Assembly (NCBI RefSeq): GCF_004115265.2
Contig: NC_046306.1
Span: forward strand, 9,995,324-10,059,323
Direction of reading: 5' to 3'
DNA: 64,000 bases
Source of the DNA: Rhinolophus ferrumequinum
Taxonomy: Eukaryota; Chordata; Mammalia; Chiroptera; Rhinolophidae
The notes beneath the pieces are model-generated. The model was not told the DNA's origin, searched no databases, and was given only the letters and a program-made list of their open reading frames with translations. Below are positions 32,100 through 46,526 of the stretch, piece after piece; the first letter of the stretch is position 1, and each line of letters begins with the position of its first letter. Position numbers and translations under genes: made by a program.

Positions 32100-32250
32100 A
32101 GGCTGACTTTTTTTTTTTAATGTACAAATGACACAGACTTAAAAGTTTTTAAAGAGTTTTTTTACAAGTGGAGAAAAAAACAAGTCAGGATGACTTCCCA
32201 CAAGGAGGAGATCTAAGGGCCACCCCACAAACTTCTTGAGGCCACCATGG
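32100..32250 (-). other. DDX27: DDX27 3'UTR end with ATTAAA signal
   Basis: After the TAG at 32251-32253 the minus strand runs about 130 nt to ATTAAA at 32116-32121, next to an A-run. The short 3'UTR is plausible. The cleavage site near 32100 is inferred. Confidence 0.6.
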
Positions 32251-35200
32251 CTACTTCCTCTTGTACCTATTAAGAAAATGAGGGAGGTCAAATATATGGT
32301 GATGGAAGAACAGACTTCGGGTAGTGAGCACACAATACAATATACAGAAAATGTATTAGGATAAATAACATAATGTTGTTATCCAATGTTACCCCAATAA
32401 ATTTAATTTTTAAAAAAATCAACACAGTAAAAGACCAACCCCCATGACCAGAAAGAGGAAGGAAGAGCTCCTTTCCCATGAAAGGTTTCTTCTCCAATCC
32501 CAGTCATCACCTCTGGCCCTCCCGAACTGCCAACATTACCTGGACTTAGATTTAAAGTTTCCTCCTCGTCTCTGGTGGGGCAAGCCTAACTGTTTCCTTT
32601 CTTCAAAGGAGGGGCTGTGTGTGAGAGAAGATGAGATGCTGAAACAAAGCTGTTGGAAAAATGGGTGATGTCTCACCCCCATCCCACCCAGCTCCCACAC
32701 AAAGCAGCAGCATCAACGGATGCATCCTTTTCAGGTCCTGAGGTACCAGGCCTGTGTTTCCACCTGACAGTATGGGTTTGTGGAAATCAGGACTCAGCTG
32801 GAAAACAAGACGAAGAGGCCCTCCCTTGGGAAGCGTAGTTTGTCCCTACCCCAATCCAGGCCTAGGGGAGTGTGGGGCGTAGGGGTGGACAACACATGCC
32901 TAACAGCAAACCAGCATCCTTTGTTTGGGGTTCTATCACTGTTGAAGGAAAGCTCTAGATCTGAACCAAAAATGTACCATTTCACCTCCAAGGCAGGAGG
33001 GCCTCAACACTTCTCTCCTGTTCTCACCCTGGGATTCACAGATGGGCTGGTGGGGGGTGGGCAGACAAAAGCTCTTGAAATGATGTACTATAAAGCTATA
33101 GGTATATGAGAATTGGGAGCGGGGAAGGAGGGAGGATTCATAGCTTTCATCAAAATACCAAGAGCACGACGACTTAAAACCCTACCCAGCTCGATACTGT
33201 TTCAGGGCCTTCTTGCTCGTGTTGGTGAGTTCTTCATCAAATACAGATTTTTTCACCTGTTTTTGCTTTTTGGCTGTGTACAGAAAACAGTGGGTTAGAT
33301 AAGTCCTCTTCGGCCCTAGCTCCCAAATCCCCTTAAGCTCAGGGTAATGGTTCCAAGTTCAGTGGAAGCCGTGCCCGGATGATTTATTGACATGGAGGTG
33401 AGACATCCGATCCTGGCAGAAAAGGGATAAGGAATCAGAAGTACCAGGTTTGAAGATCCAACTCCAAAGAATGATTGCAGAGTCCAAAGTGAAATGGACC
33501 ACTTACACGTGAAATGGCGATCTTTATTCTACCCTGACCTGCTCCGCCAGAGTCAGAAAGGCCTGGCTTCAAATCCTAGCTATTCCCACTAACCACAGGC
33601 GCACTTCACCGCTTGGAGCCAATAAAGGTATAGCTGTACACACTAGTACATACTCGTCACTCAAAACGTGGGCTCTTATCACCATCCCTCCACTTTCTCC
33701 CTGACCACAAAGACAGGTTTCAGGGAGACCCTTCCTAGCAGCTCCTGTGGGTCCCCTGTACGCCTACCAGGGCCTCGCGCTGGCTCCTCCTCAGGCATTG
33801 CTCGGGCCCGCTTGGCTCTGCGATTCCTCTTGGCCAGCCGCTCGGCAAACATCTGTGCCTTGAGGATTTCGAACTGGGACCTTTCCTCTGCCTGGGGAGA
33901 GGATGGCGTCTGAATATGGAACAGACCAAGCAGACAGCCTTGTCCCATTTCACTGGACAGGGACCCAGCTTCAAAGGAGAGGGCACTCACTGTTATCTCC
34001 CCCTTTTTCTTGGCATCCTTCATAAACTTCTTCCTTTTTTTCTTTCCTCTTAAGGCCAAGTCAAACTCCTGCAGAACCTTAGCAACTGGGATGAAAAAAG
34101 AGCATGAGATTACGGGTACCATTTTATATCTTTTTCTGAACACACAATAAGAAGTACACATTTTAAACTGGCACATCAGGGCTTACAACGAGAAGCAGGA
34201 ATCACTTCCTTTCCTGGTGATTATCTCCATCTCACTAAATAACCTGCTTGTTCCACTATGTCTTGATTAACCCACTTCAGACATTCATTATCTACCTCCT
34301 ATCGTGAAAGATGAGGATTTAGTTCACTCATGTCCCTGTACTACTTACCACAGTATAGTTACAAAAAAAAAAACCAAAAATCTCTTCCTGACCTACCTTT
34401 TTATAAATTGTGACAAAATATATAACAAAAACTCGCCATTTTACCCATTATTAAGTGTACAATTCAGCAGCATTAATTACATTCACAATATTGTACAACC
34501 ATTACCGTTATCTGTTTCTAAAACTTTTTCATCATCCCAAACTGAAGCTCTGTAACCATTACTGCCTCCACGAGGTAATAACTGCCTCCACGAGCCCCTG
34601 GTAATCTCTATTCTACTTTCTATGTCCATGAATTTGCCTGTCTAGGTACCTCACGTAAGCAGAATCATAATTATTCATCCTTTGGTGTCTAGATTATTTC
34701 ACGTAGCATGTTTTCACGGTTCATCCTTGCAGCATGCACCAGAACTTCATTATGGCTAAAGAATATTCCATCGTGTGTACACACATCTCATGTCTCTGTT
34801 CATCTGTTCAGGGACATGAGCTGCTTCCACCCTTTGGCCATGGTGAATAACACTTCAGTGAACACTAGCGTACAAGTATCCATCTGAGTCCCCGTTTTCA
34901 GTTCTTCTGGGTATAGACCTAGGAGTGGGATTGTTGGGTACTATGAATTCTACATTTAGCTTTCTGAAGACTCTTCCCGACGTACCTTTTTCCTTCTTCT
35001 TCTCTTCTTTGGTCTGGAACCAGCTCCTCTCAGGCTCCTCCTTCCCTTTCTCTAGGATCCGCTTTGCTGTGTTGATCTGTGGAGACAGCCAAAGGGTGAC
35101 TGCCGTGAAACCTGTATCTGATAATACAACGTAGCAACTGCAGGAAGCCCTGGCCTGCAAATGCCTGGGGTTCTGAAGCTCTGTTTGGCAGCCGCAGCGT

Positions 35201-38200
35201 TTTGGAGGGGCTGGACCAGCAGGGCTCCGTGTGCTCACCGGGCAGTGCTGTGAACCAGAGGGCTCCTCACCGTCTCACCTGGGCTTCCGACTGCTGCATC
35301 TCTTTTTCCTCAGCCTCTAGCTGCAGAACTGCATACACATCTTTCTCCATTTTCTCAATCCTGTCCCGGAATTTGAGGATGACGTCTCGAGGGAAGAGAA
35401 CAAAAAAGATGTTAAAATAAGGGTGAATATTGTGCTGTTGTTGAAAATAACGTAGATGCATTTAGTGACATAGAAAATGGAGGGTTTTTCATGTGTGACT
35501 TCTCAGCTTAGCAGCCTCTCCCATCCCGCCCCCAAAGGTTTCCTGTTGCTCTTTGAATCGATTCCAAAACCCTAAGCACGGCCCCTGCTCACCTCTCTGA
35601 CCTTCAATCTCCCTCTTGCACCCCGTACCTTGGGCCCTCTGGCCTTCCTTCCCTTTTACTCGCACTCCAAGTTTGTTTCTGCCTCAAAGGCTTTGCCCTC
35701 CTTTCCTCTGCTTCGCACACTGTCCCCAGACTGCTCATGGCCACCTCATTCTTGTCATCCAGGACTCAGTTCAAATGCCATCTGTTCAGAGGCCTTTCCT
35801 GCACTGCTTTTCTAAAGCAGGCACCTCTCCTCCTGTAGTTCTCCATCACATCTTCTATTAGCTTATTTATTATATCTGTCTCCCACCAGAGTATCAGCTA
35901 TTTTGTGTCCTGCTATATCCCTAATACCTAGCATAGAATAAATAGCACCAGGCACCCAGTAGTTTTCAATAATTGCTTGCTGACTGAATGAATTAAATGA
36001 AAACGAAAAGAAAAAGGCACATATGAGTGGAAAAAACATCAGAAAGGATATGTACCTAAATACCAACAGTGGTGAGTTCCTTGACATTTTTTTGCTCTTA
36101 CTTTATTTACTAATTTCTAACAATGAATATGTCTTATTTTTTAATTTTAAAAAATAATTAAAAACAATGTGCTTTATATGACTCCTTCAGATGAGAAGAA
36201 CAAAAAGAATGAAAGATATTAAAAAAGAATGAGTGCTGACCTCCTCCCCAATCTGTGCCCCTCAAGAATCGGGGGGCTGGGTGGGAGGAGGGGGAATTAG
36301 TGGGGATTTTGCCTCAAGAAGAGGCTTTCTCTTCCCAAAGGTTGGAAAATATCTATGAATGAGACACCTGGGGCACAAATTTATCGTTATTCTCCTTTAC
36401 ACAAAGAGAGACCAAAACCCAGAGGTGAGGTGAGACTTGCCCAAGCTCCTCAGCAAGGTGGCAGAGCTGGGTTCCAATCTGGCTCCTAACTGCAAGGCAC
36501 CTGCTCTCGCCTGTTACCCTCTGCCCCTGCCCCGTCCCATGGGGTCTGATCGAGGACCCTGGCCCACCTACCCAAACTGCCCTGACCTAGTGCAGTGGTG
36601 CCTGCTCACCTTGCGGAAGTATCCGGGCCTTCACAGGGGCCTTGGCGGCCTTCACAATCTCCTTCAGCATCTTTCGCTCCTCTTCTCCCACCAGAGAGAC
36701 CGATCGCCCAGCCCTGCCGGCACGCGCCGTTCGCCCCACCCGGTGGACGTAATGTTTGATGGTGTTGGGCATTGTGAAGTTGATTACCTGGAAGGTCAAA
36801 GTTGAGCATCAGCTATACCTGGGAGTTGGGGGAAGAGCAGGGATACATACAAGGAGGCCAAGAGACTCCCACCAAAAATTCAAGGAAGATGGAGCCTGCT
36901 CACCGTTTTGACCCCCTCAATGTCAAGTCCACGGGCTGCCACATCTGTGGCCACGAGGATGTCAATCTGTTCATCCTTAAAGCGCCTGGAAATAGCCACA
37001 AAGAGATGTTCATTCAGATTCCCGACCCCAATAATGCTCTGAGCCAGCAGAACGAACACAAATCCATTTGAAGTCCAGCAGCAGCAGAGTGTACTGTCTT
37101 GGTGGGGACAGACCCTAAATGTCAGCCCACTGACATTTACACTCCCCCTTAAATAATGACACAGTGGAGCAAACGTTGTTTTTGTGTATCACCTTAAGGA
37201 GTAATTCCTATTCCTATACACATGCAACTGTGGGAACCACAGAGCTAGACTGCAGGAAGTAGCATATGCAAATGTCTCAGCATTCAAAACAGCCTTTCTT
37301 TAAAAAACAACTTTCAGCTGCCTGTGAGTGAACAGGGACAGGTGGAGAATTCTGAAGGGTTTCTCCCTGCCTGCCAGGCTGACACCGTTCTGTGAGAATG
37401 AAACAAGGAACCACACAGAAAAGCACACTGCACAGGGCCTGGCAAAGAAAATGGCCAGAACTGGCATCTAGCTTGGATTGTGAATCTCGTTCCATCAGAC
37501 CCAGGTTTGTCTACTGTGCTGGAAAAGCTGCGGAGAACAGAATGTGTGCTCAGCCTTCCTCAGTCAGCATTTCCTGCTGTGGCCCCACTCAGCAGCTCCC
37601 ACGCTCAAGTCCTGCAGCGTGAGTATGATCTTCTACGAGACTATGACGTCAGAGTTCTGAATGTATCTAAGACGTGACCTTCCGGTGGTTAGACCACAAT
37701 GTCTGAAGTGGGAAACAGCGCTCCCTGCGATCCCCGCTATTACTCTAACACAACCCCTGGGTGGTATTTCCCCCTTTCAAATGAGGAGAGCCCTCTCTGA
37801 CCTGCCTGAGGAGGGTGGTGGGAGCCCAGTGTCCCCCTTTACCGGAGGGCCTCCAGCCGCTGCGTCTGTGACAGGTTGCCGTGCAGCTCGCCCACCTGCA
37901 GCCCCATGAGCCCCAGGAGGATGTGCATGCGATGGGCCTGCTTCTTGGTCTGGGTGAAGAGCATCACGTGGTCAGTGAAGGTTCTCGTCAGTAGAGCTGG
38001 CAGGGAGAGAAGAGTGAGCCAGCAGCCACCTCCAGGACAGACTCCCTCCTTGCCTGCGAAGTGCTGCTGTGCCCAGCACCAGGCACCAAGGCGAGGTCCC
38101 TGCCCTCGGGCGGGGACAGGCCGATTGATCCCTGAGGGTGATGAACGCGTCGAGAGAGTGAAGGGAGGAGGGGGAGGTCGCTTCAGGGCTGGCCTCTCAC

Positions 38201-41200
38201 AGGCTGAACGCAAGGTAGGCTCATCCATGAGGACATTTGAGGGAAGATTCCAGGCAGAGAAAAGAGCAAGCGTACATGCAGGCCAAGCTTGGTGGTTTGA
38301 GAAAGCGGAAGCAGGTGAGGTGGCTGGCGTGCCGTGAGCAAAGGCAACAGGCAGACAGGAGCCAGTCCCAGAGGGGCTGACAGGACTTGCTCGCTAGGGC
38401 GCGTGGATTTTAGTCAAAGCAATGGAAGAAACCAGAGGGCTTGAAATAAGGAAATAGCAGGGACAAATGCTCATTTGTAAACAAGCATTTTAAATGATCT
38501 ACAGCGTGGAGAATGGATTACCAAGGGACAAGGGTGGAAGCAGGACGGCCACGTAAGAGACTGCTGCGATAATCCAGGCAACAGATGGTAGTGGCCTGGA
38601 CTAAGGGCCAGAGGGGCACGTGGGGGGAATTGGTGGAAAGTTCAGCTGGACATAGAGGACTGGATGGTGGGAGGGAGGTGAGATGATAAAAGAAAGGGAG
38701 GAAGGATTCATAGCACAAGTGGATGAATGGCAACACTATGCATTGGGATAGGGGAGACTGGGTGGAAAGGTGCCAGGGTGGCACCCATGAGGCCAAGGGA
38801 GTCAAGCACCCCACGCTGCCCAGTCCCACCTGTCCAGTCCCACCCTGGGCTTTCACCTGCCACGATGGCTTCCCGGTCCCCTTCCCGATTTGGCCGAATT
38901 CGGATGAACTCCTGCCGCAGGAAAGGGGCCACATCCGTGTTGCTATTCACAAATATCCGGACGGGGTTCTTCAAGGAGACAGAAGCCAGATCTTTGACCT
39001 GCCAGGCACAAAGACGGGGTGCTCACTCACCTGGCATGACGCAGAGCGGCAGACAAGCCCATGCTCAGCCCAGGCCATGCCCTCCAGCCCAGCCCGGGGT
39101 CCACGGTGCTGCCTTCTCCATTTACCCCGCCAAGGAGGATCCCCACGGCCCACCTCATCTGTCATCGTGGCCGAGAAGAGCATCGTCTGGCGCTGGTGAG
39201 AACACATGCGGATGATCTCCTGCATCTGCTCCTCAAAGTACTCGTCCAGCATCCTGGGGAGCAGGGAAGGCAAGGAGTCAGGAGAGAGGGGCTGAGCTCG
39301 CTTCTGTCGCAGCGACGAGCAGAAAAGACCAGACAGGCAATATTTTCACGTTGTCATTGGTTATGTTTCAGGCTCATGTACGTACTTGCTTTATTAGCAT
39401 TAATATTTGTCATTTTACCCTTTCTACAAGATTCACTAAGAATTATCATTTGGCCACATGTGCTTATTTTTAACTGAACGACATATTTGCAAATTAGTTG
39501 CAGACATCATGACATTTTATCCCTTCCAGCACACATTCCCTAAAAACAATGACCTTCTCCTATGTAACCACAATGTCATTTATCACACCCAAGAATGTTA
39601 AGTGTTTAAATAATATCTAAAATACAGTCCATATTCAAATTTTCCTGACGGTCCCCCAAATAACCGTTTTATAGCTGTCTTTTTACTTTTCTAGTCCAGG
39701 AACCAAAATTCCTCGGTTGTATTTGGTTGTCATGTATCTTTAGTCTCCCTTCATCTGGAAAAGTCCCCTCACCCTTTTTCACACTCTGTATTTGTCTAAT
39801 TATTTCCCAGTGACTAAATTCAGTAAGTCACCACCGCTGGGAGAATGTGCAGGCGTGCACTTCGCTTTCACTCCGCCAGGAGACACACATCATCAGTTTG
39901 TTCTAGTGCCACTGAGGTGAGTCTGATAAGCTGGTTAATGGGGGGTCTGCCAGCTCTCTCCATTGGCAAAGGGGCCTTTACTCTTTGTTGGTAATAATCA
40001 TCTCTGAGATTACTTTGACTCCCGTTGTTTTCAACTGACCCAGTCCTTCACAGTATTTCTCCTTCCAGTGGAGCATCAGGTATAGCATTTAATTGTTGTG
40101 TCTTCTTAATCTGAAACTTCCATAGCTTTTCATGGTCCTTTAAGATACTGACATGTTTAAAGAATACAATTCCCTTCCCCTTTAAAACCTAAATCACATC
40201 ATGTTCCCTTGGCTTAGTTAGAATGACCTCCTTTACTTCCTTCAGGACTCAGGAATGGTTCCTTCACTCTGGGAGAGTCAGTCGATCAGTTATTCAACAC
40301 TCACTGAGCACCTGCTAGATTCGAGACGGCCCTGGGCACTGGAATGCAGCTGCAAGCAACACAAAGCCGGCCCTTCACAAATATGACCTTCTAGGGAAGA
40401 GGAGAGACACAACCACCACACCGGCATTCAGGTACCGAACGATGTAGGAGGTCAGAGAGGTGTAGCACCTCCGAGGACATAAGGCAGGATGGGAAGGATG
40501 AGGTAGAGGGGGTGGGGGAAGGGCAGGGACGTTACAGAGAATGGCCAGCAAAGGCCCCTCAGGTAAGTGACAACTGGAGCAGAAACCTGAGGAGGTGAAG
40601 AATGCATTCCAAGCCGGAGAATGACAAATGCAGAAGCCCCAAAGTGGACGAGTGTGATAGGATTTAGCAATGGATCTCTTATGGGGTGTGAAAACGAGGA
40701 GATAAGAATGATGCTAAGAATTCTGGCCTGAACAACTGGAAGGAAGGAGTTGCTGTTCACGGGGATGGGAAGGGGGAGGGAGCAGCAGACGGGATCAGAA
40801 GCTTGGTTAAGGACCTGTTCAGTCTGGCGATGCTTCAATTTGAGAGTAAACCTGAACAGGCTTTGGTATTTTGGGGACCCCCTCCCCCTGCTCCACCTCA
40901 CTCACTAGACCAGGTCAGGTCATCAAGACTTCATTCTGTACAGTCATGAAGAAGTGAGCAGACAGGACACATGTGAGAGAAAGGAAGGGCGGAGGGGGTG
41001 GGAGGGAGTCACCCCCTCATCACAGTAACAGAGGCTGTTTGTGGGATCCTCACTACACTGGCACTTTACCCAACTTACTCCTTGAGACCTTAACACCCTG
41101 AGGGTGGTACTATTCTTATCCTCCACTTACAAACAAGAGAAGGCTTTGCCTTGAGAATCTAACTGATGTTTCCAAGCCTGTCAGGAAGAGGCAGAGCCAG

Positions 41201-44200
41201 GATCTGAACTACCTTCCCTTTTAACCATTACATTACAGGAAGAGAAAGAGAGCAGATTAATCTGGGCTAAGGACAGACAAAGGCCCAAACATGAGCAGCT
41301 AAACCAGAGCCATGTAGCATGATACAGGGTGGAAGGCTCCTGGCTGGGTCTGGGGCCCCCCTGTTTCAGGTGTACCTGTCAGCCTCATCCAGGATGAGCA
41401 CCTCGATGCTGCTCAGGTGGAAGGAAGGGCAGTTGTGGAGGTGATCAATGAGTCGGCCCGGAGTGGCGATGAGGATGTCAGGTGCGGCCCGAAGAGCTGC
41501 TTCCTGAGACTTCACATCCAGGCCACCTGCAAAGATAAAGTCCCCACCAGGCAGCCGGTTCAGTCATTCACCGGTCCCTACTGAGCCCTGCCACCTGTCA
41601 GGTCTCATGCCAGATGCAGAGGAAAGAGCAGAGAATAAAACTGACAAAGGCCATGCTTGCACGCACTTCACAATGTATCTGGAGAAACATTATTTAATTA
41701 CGACTGTGCTAAACGCAAAAATCAAAAAAGAGGGGCAGCCGGGTGGCTCAGTTGGTTAGAGTGAGCTCTCAACAACAAGGTTGCCAGTTCGATTCCCGCA
41801 TGGGTCGGTGGGCTGCACCCCCTGCAACTAGACTGAAAATGGCGACTGGACTTGGAGCTGAGCTGCGCCCTCCACAACTAGACTGAAAGACAACAACTTG
41901 ACTTGGAGCTAATGTTGCCCAATATTCCCCAATTAAAAAAAATTAAAAGAAAAAAAGATGATGACACAAAGGCACTTCAGAATAGAACGATTCAAGCATC
42001 TAAGGATTCAGAGAAGCAGCGTCAAACCGATTTCCACATCACTTTTGACTTCCCATTGCATAAGGAGGGTAAAATGAACGTTAGATTCATTTTACTATCA
42101 TATAACATCATCAGAAAAATTCTGCCCCAAATAATAAGAGATTCATGATTCATGCAAAGCAGAAATTATATCCTAAATTGGTTTAGTATGAAGAAAAATT
42201 TTTTTCATAATTTTGAAATTTCATTCTGCAAGACTGGTTAAGTCTCAATCAAACCCTTTCCCCTCTCCCCGACTATCTACTATGAAAACACACCGTCCAG
42301 TTTTTTTGAGTGGATGCAATCCCATAAAGGCTTTCACAGCACCCGTCATCCTCAGAGAGTGGGACACATCCATCCTCCACCACGGCATGAGTCTCCCAGG
42401 GGCTGGCAGCCCTCGGCCAGACACTCACCCACAGCCAGGCAGGTAGTGATGTTGCAGAACTGGGCCAGCTGCTTGGTGACCGAGTGTACCTGGATGCCCA
42501 GTTCTCGGGTGGGAACCAGCACCAGCACGCGGGTTACGGGAGCCTGGCGGGGTTTGTAGATTAGACGCTCCAAGACGGGCAGTGCAAAAGCAGCAGTTTT
42601 ACCTGGAGGCAAGGGCAGGAAGAAAGCAAGGAGAAGAGCTTCAGTCCCTTCAAGGCATAGGTTTTTACCTGAGCACAGAAATATGTACAATAGTCATGGG
42701 CCACAGGTGGCAGGGCGTCTGGTGAAGGTCATCTTCATTTAATCCTATCAGGGTGACTCTATGACCACGACCACCTGTCTCTGCCATGATAGGCCCCCGT
42801 CACAGGAGTAAAAGATTTTATAAAAGTGATGTTTATAAAAGTAATGTGCAACATTGCACATTAGTGCAGTTAATTACGTAGTAGAAACAGTCATGTAATA
42901 AAATACCATGCAACCATTATGTTTAAAAAGTAAAGAGTATTTAAAGAAATAAAAAAATATATTGTAAGTTTTTTAAAAAGGGAATTACTAAACAGAGTAG
43001 TTGGTGTTACTGCATTAAAAATTATACTTGTATATGTAGCAAAGCAGCCTTCTGGAAAGTCAACCTAGTGCCTGTTCTAGGTTAAACATCCTCCTTCTGC
43101 CTTCCCCCTCCCCAAGTCCCTGTCCTATGCACCTGTCCCAGTGGCTGCACAGGCACAGATGTCCTTCCCCAACAGTCCCACAGGTATGCATGCCTTCTGG
43201 ATCGGGGTGGGCTGCCTAAAGTTCATTGCTGTAATGGCCTGAAGACAAAAGAAATGGTTAGACAGAGGGAGACGGGGTGGCAGCATGAAACAAACAAGGC
43301 AGGTTTCCAAACAAGTAGTAACTATCTTAGTCCCTCCCAGTCATTCAATCCACAAACATTTATTGTGCCTATCGTGTGTGAGACACTGTTCTAGGCACTG
43401 AGGATAGAGCAGTAAACAAAATAAATAAAAACCCTGCTCTCGGGAATCTCACAATCTGGTAAGAAAAACAGACCAAAAACAAACACGTCATGTGGGAATA
43501 AGTGCTATGGAGAAAATTACAGCGGTCAAGGTGGCTGGGAAGTGCGGGGGGAGGGAATGAGTGCAATTTACAGCAGGGCTGTCGGGGAAGGTCTCATTGA
43601 GCAGGGGATACTGAGTAGAACCCTACTGAGGTGAGATTTCTGGAAGAATCATCCAGGCAGGGAGAACAGCACATGCAAAGGCCCTGAGGAAGAAGATGCC
43701 CAACCGGTTGGAGGGCCAGTGAGGCGGCCAGTGTGGCCAGAGTGGACTGAAAGCTAAGAGACATCATGGGAGGGACTAGCAGGGGCAGGGCCTTATAGGC
43801 CAAGAGGGAACTTTTTGTTTCAGAGGATTGTCTGGCAGCTGTATGGACAACAGCGTTTAGGGAGGCAAAGAGCCCAGTTATGGGGTGACTGCGATAGTCC
43901 CATGGTTGCCAAAAGAAGCCACTACCTTCAGAAGAGGCCGGGAAAGGTTCATGTCCTGGAATGAGAGGTTTTCATCATACTGAGACGCATCTTCAAAAAA
44001 TCCTCCTGCTACCTATGCCAGAAAATCAAAAGACAATGAGCATTCAGCAAAAAGGGCCCCAGAAAATGAAATGTCCTTGAAATCCTTTCAGGTTGCAAAA
44101 ACAAGCTGCGCACCGTCTTCCACGCCCATGCTCACCTGTCCTTTCTTCTTCTTTTTCCGCTCCTTTACTTTGAGTGTATCTAGGGAGAAAAATAGAGCTG

Positions 44201-46495
44201 ACAGTCAGGGCTTGTACTGATTGCGCATTTACAACTGCCAGACACGGCCTTGAGTGCTTAATGTGGATACCTCACTGAATCCACGCAGCACCGTGAGGGA
44301 GTGACTGTCATTAGCAGCGTTTGATGGCTGAGGTCACTGTGTGGCAGTGCAGCTAAGTAACCCACCTAAGGTCAGACAGGAAGCAAATCTGCCAGGTTCC
44401 AGAAACCAGGTTCTCAACAACTAAGCTGTAATATGATGCTTTCAAGCTCGTTTCTTCAAGAAATATTTATGGAGTACCTACTACATGGCTGGACCCATCT
44501 GAAGTGGGCTGCGGGGGACCTATCATCCCAAATAAGTTTGAGTCACAGAGGTGCTAGAGCTGTGTGAGGCAGGAGATGAGGAAAAGAGTACACTCTGCCT
44601 GCAAAGTACAACCCTAACAAAAACCCTCAAAAAAAGAAGCTAAAAGGAGCTCAATATGGAGATCTTAAATTTAACTGTGTAACAGAGCATAGCACATCCT
44701 ACAAAGTCAAGGCGGACACGTTCCAATTTCCTGTTGCAGTTTCTGGCAGCGCCACTGTGTCACCTACCTGCTTTGGTGAGGATTTGCTCATCAGCTGATG
44801 AGAAGTCGGTCTCTGATTCTTCATCTTCTGAGCCTTCCTCTTCCTCATCTTTCCCTTTAGGGTCTTCCTGTTCCTCCGGTTCAGACCCCTCCTTTGCTTC
44901 CTTCTCCTTCTCTGACTTCCCAGGCTGGGCTTCTTTATGCTGGAAAAAAAAATTATAATACAGCAAGGCGACTACAAACTTCAGGAAATCCAGAATCCAC
45001 GAAGTGATATTATGCTGTCCAGCCTGGGCAGAACACTATGTGGATCTCAGTGGATGTTAACAACAGAAACACAGAGAAGCGTGCCGGCACCAGCCACATT
45101 TCAACTCAGGCTTGAAGAGAAACGGCGGGGTCATGTTAAGAGTAAAGCTGTGGGCTTAACTACGAAGAGAAGTAACTGCTTTCTTTCTCACCTCTGTTTT
45201 CCTTTTCTTTCGAACTTTCTCAATCTTCTCATCTAATGTCGTAGCTGCCCTCTGCAGGTAAAAATAAAGAGATGATTACCTCCCAAAATTACATGGAGCA
45301 ATAAGATAGGAACAAAGTGTAACAAGATGTGAGATGAAAAGAGGTTTTTCTTTCCCCCAAGAAATTGTGACCTGGCTGAGTTAAATTGTGTCTGATAACC
45401 TCATAGAAAACATCTTCGTAAGGTTAATTTTACTGAAACTCCTGAGCAAAGGCAAAATAAAGAAATTAGCCTTCCCAAAAAAATGAAAATCAAGAGATGA
45501 AGAGAATATTCATATGGGAAGGAGACAAAGCAAGGTTTTTCTGAGGGTCAGGTCTCAGATATTTATATAGAAAAAGGTTGTCTATCCTTGGACTGACTAA
45601 TCAATCCTTAGATTATTGATGGCCAACAAAACATTACACAAGTGGTCTATTTGTGGGGAAAAAAAACACTTTAAGTTACCTGAAACCAATATGAACACCC
45701 ACATTTTGGAAGGTATTTACAACTTAGAATGATACAATTACCAAGAGAGGTCACATTGTATCTGAATACTACTTGGAAAAGCTCTTCCCCTTACCAATCA
45801 AAAGTAATTGAGCCTATTAATTAAAGTGTTGAAATCCAAGCAAATTCAGGTAATGCTCGATAGTGCTAAAACTTTAGAAAGGGTAAGTAACAGCAGGCCC
45901 CCTTTATGCATCCTCAAAGCACCCTGAACTGCTATGGCACTCACCATAACTACAGGTAACTGTAATTATTTGCCTAGCTATTTTCTACCCTGCTGAACTG
46001 TAAGCTTCATAAGACCAAGTCTTTCATTACATTGGGTCCATATGAATATATACATTTTTAAGAATCCTCTTAAAGATGACCTTAAAAGATAACACTTTTA
46101 TTTCAATCAGAACAAGTACCAGCAGAGTCTGGATTAAACTGCTCTGAACAGGCAATATCTGTCTTTGAAAGGCACGAAACAGAAAGTAACTTTCATGTAT
46201 CCTCTGGCTGTTTAACCAGATTCAAAACAAAACATGGAATCTTGGCAAACAAGCAGATGACAGTGACATTTGTGGCAGCTTTGGCTGTGCTATGTGGGAA
46301 CCAGGGACCCTAAACAATGAGGTCACATGAGATTACCTGGCAAGTGACCAGAGAATGACAGTATCTGTGGGGCAGAGTCTAGACTACCAAGGGTACCTGC
46401 TAGATTGTTCTTTGTTTCAAAAGTTTCTTTCTAATATTCAAAACAAGGAATAAACACCTGAAAAACAGACTATTTTTTACATAGCTATGTCCATC

Positions 46496-46526
<31 letters not shown>

